A stretch of 7,134 nucleotides of DNA from Bacteroidota bacterium. Lineage in GTDB: Bacteria > Bacteroidota > Bacteroidia > Chitinophagales > UBA10324. Shown one piece after another: positions 5,369-7,134 of the stretch. The notes beneath the pieces were generated by a model that was not told the origin of the DNA, did no database searches, and worked only from the letters and a program-made list of their open reading frames with translations. Numbering within the stretch: the stretch's first letter is position 1; each line of letters opens with the position of its first letter. The stretch lies in assembly GCA_003455275.1 (NCBI GenBank), contig DMRR01000109.1, positions 1 to 7,134 of the forward strand. Direction: 5' to 3'. The translations under genes were made by a program, and so were the position numbers.

Positions 5369-6492
5369 TTTATGGTGTTTGTTTTTTTAGTGCCACCAAA
5401 ATATACAGTTTTCAAATATTGATCAATCAACTTAGGCACAGCCCTGTTCATGAGTTGACTTTTTGAGACAACCAGAAACTTATTTCCGCTATATGTACTA
5501 ATCTCAGTTTGATAAAAGCGCGCCCGAATGATCTGGTGAGTTAGTAGTTGATGAAATTCTTTACTCCTTGTAAGAGAAATTTTATTTTCAGTAAAAATAT
5601 TTTTGTATTCCGGTGTTTTTTTTAATTCGGAATCACTTAAAAATTTTTCTCTTTCAATCACCGGGAATTGATTCAATCCCTTCCAGATGTCATTGCCATT
5701 TCTTTTCTCGAACAAAAACCCTTTAGCAGTTTTCACAATGAAGAAATGGAAGAACCGTTCAGTGATCTTCGTTTTCTTCTCTTTCACCGGAAGAAAATCA
5801 ATAAGATTTTTTTTCAATGAAATACAATCAGTATTAAATGGGCAGCGATCACAATCTGGTGAAACAGGTTTGCAAAGAGTTGCACCAAAATCCATTATGG
5901 CCTGATTGAATGCTGCTGCATTTTTTTTATCAAGTAATTCATTTGCCAGAGAAGAAAATATTTTTTTTCCTCCGGAGGAATCAATCGGAGTCTTAATTCC
6001 GAAATATCTGGAGAGCGCACGATAAACATTACCGTCGACAACCGCATGTGGAAGATTAAACGCAAACGATGAAATTGCAGCTGCTGTATATGCACCGACA
6101 CCCTTCACCTTTAACCATCCTTCATAATTATTCGGAAAGACTCCATTCAATTCATTTGCTATGTACTTTGAAGCTGAATGAAGATTGCGTGCGCGTGAAT
6201 AATAACCCAAACCTTGCCAGGCCTTCATCACTTTTTCTTCGCTCGCTGCAGACAGATGCTGAACTGTCGGGAACAACTCAATAAATTTAAGGTAGTAAGG
6301 TAATCCCTGTTCTACTCTGGTTTGTTGAAGAATAATTTCTGAAAGCCAGATTTTGTAAACATCATTTGTTTCTTTCCACGGAAAAGTTCTTCCATTCTTT
6401 TTATGCCAGCGAAGAAGTTTTCCTGAAAATGATTTCTTCTTTTCCGCTTCGGAAAATTTCTGTTTATGAATTTTATTTTTCAGGTTTCGCAT
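5365..6492 (-). CDS. mutY: Adenine DNA glycosylase MutY
   Basis: MutY removes adenine mispaired with 8-oxoguanine in base excision repair and so prevents G:C to T:A mutations. The 375-residue product has catalytic Glu52 in SEIILQQTRV, the helix-hairpin-helix VKGVGAYTAAA (129-139), catalytic Asp153 in VVDGNVYRALSR, and a 4Fe-4S ligand set C207-X6-C214-X2-C217-X5-C223. The C-terminal NUDIX-like domain, which reads 8-oxoguanine, has LTH at 317-319 at the place of the FSH loop known from Geobacillus MutY. The N-terminus carries a lysine-rich extension of roughly 20 residues before FSGKLLRWHKKNGRTFPW; there is no later ATG before the catalytic domain, so ATG 6492 was kept. The coding strand holds four runs of eight adenines. 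It is the first gene of the leftward cluster and overlaps ssb by four bases. Confidence 0.96.
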   Translation of the reverse strand: MRNLKNKIHKQKFSEAEKKKSFSGKLLRWHKKNGRTFPWKETNDVYKIWLSEIILQQTRVEQGLPYYLKFIELFPTVQHLSAASEEKVMKAWQGLGYYSRARNLHSASKYIANELNGVFPNNYEGWLKVKGVGAYTAAAISSFAFNLPHAVVDGNVYRALSRYFGIKTPIDSSGGKKIFSSLANELLDKKNAAAFNQAIMDFGATLCKPVSPDCDRCPFNTDCISLKKNLIDFLPVKEKKTKITERFFHFFIVKTAKGFLFEKRNGNDIWKGLNQFPVIEREKFLSDSELKKTPEYKNIFTENKISLTRSKEFHQLLTHQIIRARFYQTEISTYSGNKFLVVSKSQLMNRAVPKLIDQYLKTVYFGGTKKTNTIK

Positions 6493-6512
6493 TAATCGCA
6501 GGCGAATAAAAC

Positions 6513-6547
6513 AAAAATCCGTTCCGGCAAAACGGGAACGGATTTTT
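6513..6547 (-). terminator. Intrinsic terminator after the lipoprotein gene
   Basis: AAAAATCCGTTCC (6513-6525) and GGAACGGATTTTT (6535-6547) form a perfect 13-bp stem with a 9-base loop. The outer A/T pairs give a U-rich tail in either direction, and on the minus strand the tail continues TTTTTGTTTTATT. It lies 22 bases past the lipoprotein stop and 20 bases before the mutY ATG, so its likely role is to end the receptor-lipoprotein transcript. Confidence 0.88.
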
Positions 6548-6569
6548 ACTACTGATAGTTTTTAACAAT

Positions 6570-6998
6570 TCAATTCACCGTTAGTGTAATTGATTTTTGA
6601 GCAATGTTTCCATCCAAATCAGTAACTGTAAAAGTCCACACCTCACTTCCGGTGACATTGCGCGTGATGATTTGCACATCGCGGCTGAATCCAACAGTTT
6701 GATCATTTCCCTGAAGGGTTTCAGATAAATTAGTAGTGGTAGATGGTGCCCCGTCAAAAGCATAGCTTACATTAAAAGTTTTTAATGCGTCTTCTGTTTT
6801 TGCAACATCTACTCCTACAAGAAGTGTGTCGTTAGTTCCAACAGTCGTGTTGACAGAAATATAGCCCGCCCCGGTTTTCAGAGTAAGAGTGGGCGGTATC
6901 CGTTTGTCAATTTCTCTGTTGCAGGCAAAAAATAGAAAGCAAGTAATCAAAATAAGGACGGCCGAAATGAATATCGGCTTTGAAAAATTTGTATTCAT
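6570..6998 (-). CDS. Small secreted lipoprotein of unknown function, probable beta-sandwich domain
   Basis: I do not recognise a named family. The 142-residue product begins with a clear lipoprotein signal: a lysine at residue 7, the hydrophobic run IFISAVLILITCFLFFA, and Cys26 in LFFAC. The mature part is polar with alternating hydrophobic residues, rich in Thr, Val and Asp. It contains PPTLTLKTGAGYISVNTT near the start and the ending VWTFTVTDLDGNIAQKSITLTV, which look like edge strands of an Ig-like or PKD-like beta-sandwich. The W-x-F-x-V-x-D-x-x-G-N pattern is common in Bacteroidota surface proteins. It starts 40 bases after the stop of a TonB-dependent receptor and ends in a strong terminator, so it is probably the last gene of that operon and may be an accessory surface protein of that receptor. 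No Shine-Dalgarno sequence is visible upstream. Confidence 0.82.
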   Translation of the reverse strand: MNTNFSKPIFISAVLILITCFLFFACNREIDKRIPPTLTLKTGAGYISVNTTVGTNDTLLVGVDVAKTEDALKTFNVSYAFDGAPSTTTNLSETLQGNDQTVGFSRDVQIITRNVTGSEVWTFTVTDLDGNIAQKSITLTVN

Positions 6999-7038
6999 TA
7001 TTTAAAATATTTCTTTTTGAATTTGATGAAAAATGTTG

Positions 7039-7134
7039 TTAGAATTTAATTGAAAGGTTCAGCACAATGTCGCGCCCGGGGTTATCAAGCCCTAAATATT
7101 TGAAACGCGAAAGGTGATCGTAGTATGCAGCATC
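7039..7134 (-). CDS. C-terminal end of an outer-membrane beta-barrel protein, probably a TonB-dependent receptor
   Basis: Reading leftward from the right edge, 31 codons stay open before the TAA at 7041-7039. The segment ends NPGRDIVLNLSIKF. A PGR-x-hydrophobic motif followed by alternating hydrophobic residues and a final phenylalanine is the usual last strand of TonB-dependent receptors and serves as the signal for outer-membrane assembly. The ligand cannot be inferred from this fragment. Only about 4% of a typical 700-900 residue receptor is present, so another outer-membrane barrel remains possible. Confidence 0.7.
   Translation of the reverse strand, partial: DAAYYDHLSRFKYLGLDNPGRDIVLNLSIKF

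Noticed and set aside
5365..5400. Possible sigma-54 -24 element (TGGCAC on the minus strand near 5388-5393)
   Set aside because: No GC-type -12 element follows at the required spacing; the downstream bases are an A-rich run in the mutY 3' end.
1..7134. CRISPR arrays, insertion sequences, tRNA or rRNA genes, defence or toxin-antitoxin genes
   Set aside because: None seen by eye on either strand: no regular spaced repeats, no transposase motifs, no tRNA-like cloverleaf, and nearly all sequence is accounted for by conserved genes.

Overview
The window reads as chromosomal DNA from a member of the Bacteroidota. The main support is the run mutY-ssb-gldE-gldD, an arrangement known from gliding Bacteroidota such as Flavobacterium johnsoniae. 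Lipoprotein signal peptides, a TonB-dependent receptor tail, a general lack of Shine-Dalgarno sequences and one exact match to the Bacteroidota -7 promoter motif TAnnTTTG agree with this. Genus cannot be told from the sequence alone.

Layout, left to right. (1) 1-463, minus strand: the N-terminal part of a DegT/DnrJ/EryC1/StrS sugar aminotransferase that runs off the left edge; closest by eye to the WbpE/WlbC type. (2) 464-660: a divergent promoter region. (3) 661-2900, plus strand: rpoN (sigma-54), followed with a one-base TGATG overlap by a small PAP2-like integral membrane protein. (4) 2907-6492, minus strand: a tight cluster read leftwards as mutY, ssb (4-base ATGA overlap), gldE and gldD. 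It meets the rpoN operon tail to tail with 6 bases between stop codons. (5) 6513-6547: a strong intrinsic terminator with a 13-bp perfect stem. (6) 6570-7134, minus strand: a small unrecognised lipoprotein preceded by the last 31 codons of a TonB-dependent outer-membrane receptor entering from the right edge.

How the genes relate. MutY and SSB are DNA maintenance proteins. GldE (CNNM/CBS/CorC-type membrane protein) and GldD (lipoprotein) belong to the gliding machinery. The pairing is conserved synteny rather than an obvious pathway. RpoN is a global alternative sigma factor that needs an AAA+ activator; none is encoded here, and I found no convincing -24/-12 promoter in the window. The right-hand receptor-lipoprotein pair looks like an outer-membrane uptake unit of unknown ligand.

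I do not see a previously undescribed system such as a defence island, mobile element, CRISPR array or novel RNA. The window is mostly conserved core genome. The points that deserve a second look are small-scale: four A8 slippage-prone tracts inside mutY, a degenerate (GTGAAAA)n repeat that encodes the gldD signal peptide, a Shine-Dalgarno sequence built from arginine codons at the end of rpoN, substituted phosphatase motifs in the PAP2-like protein, and a terminator that sits almost against the mutY start codon.
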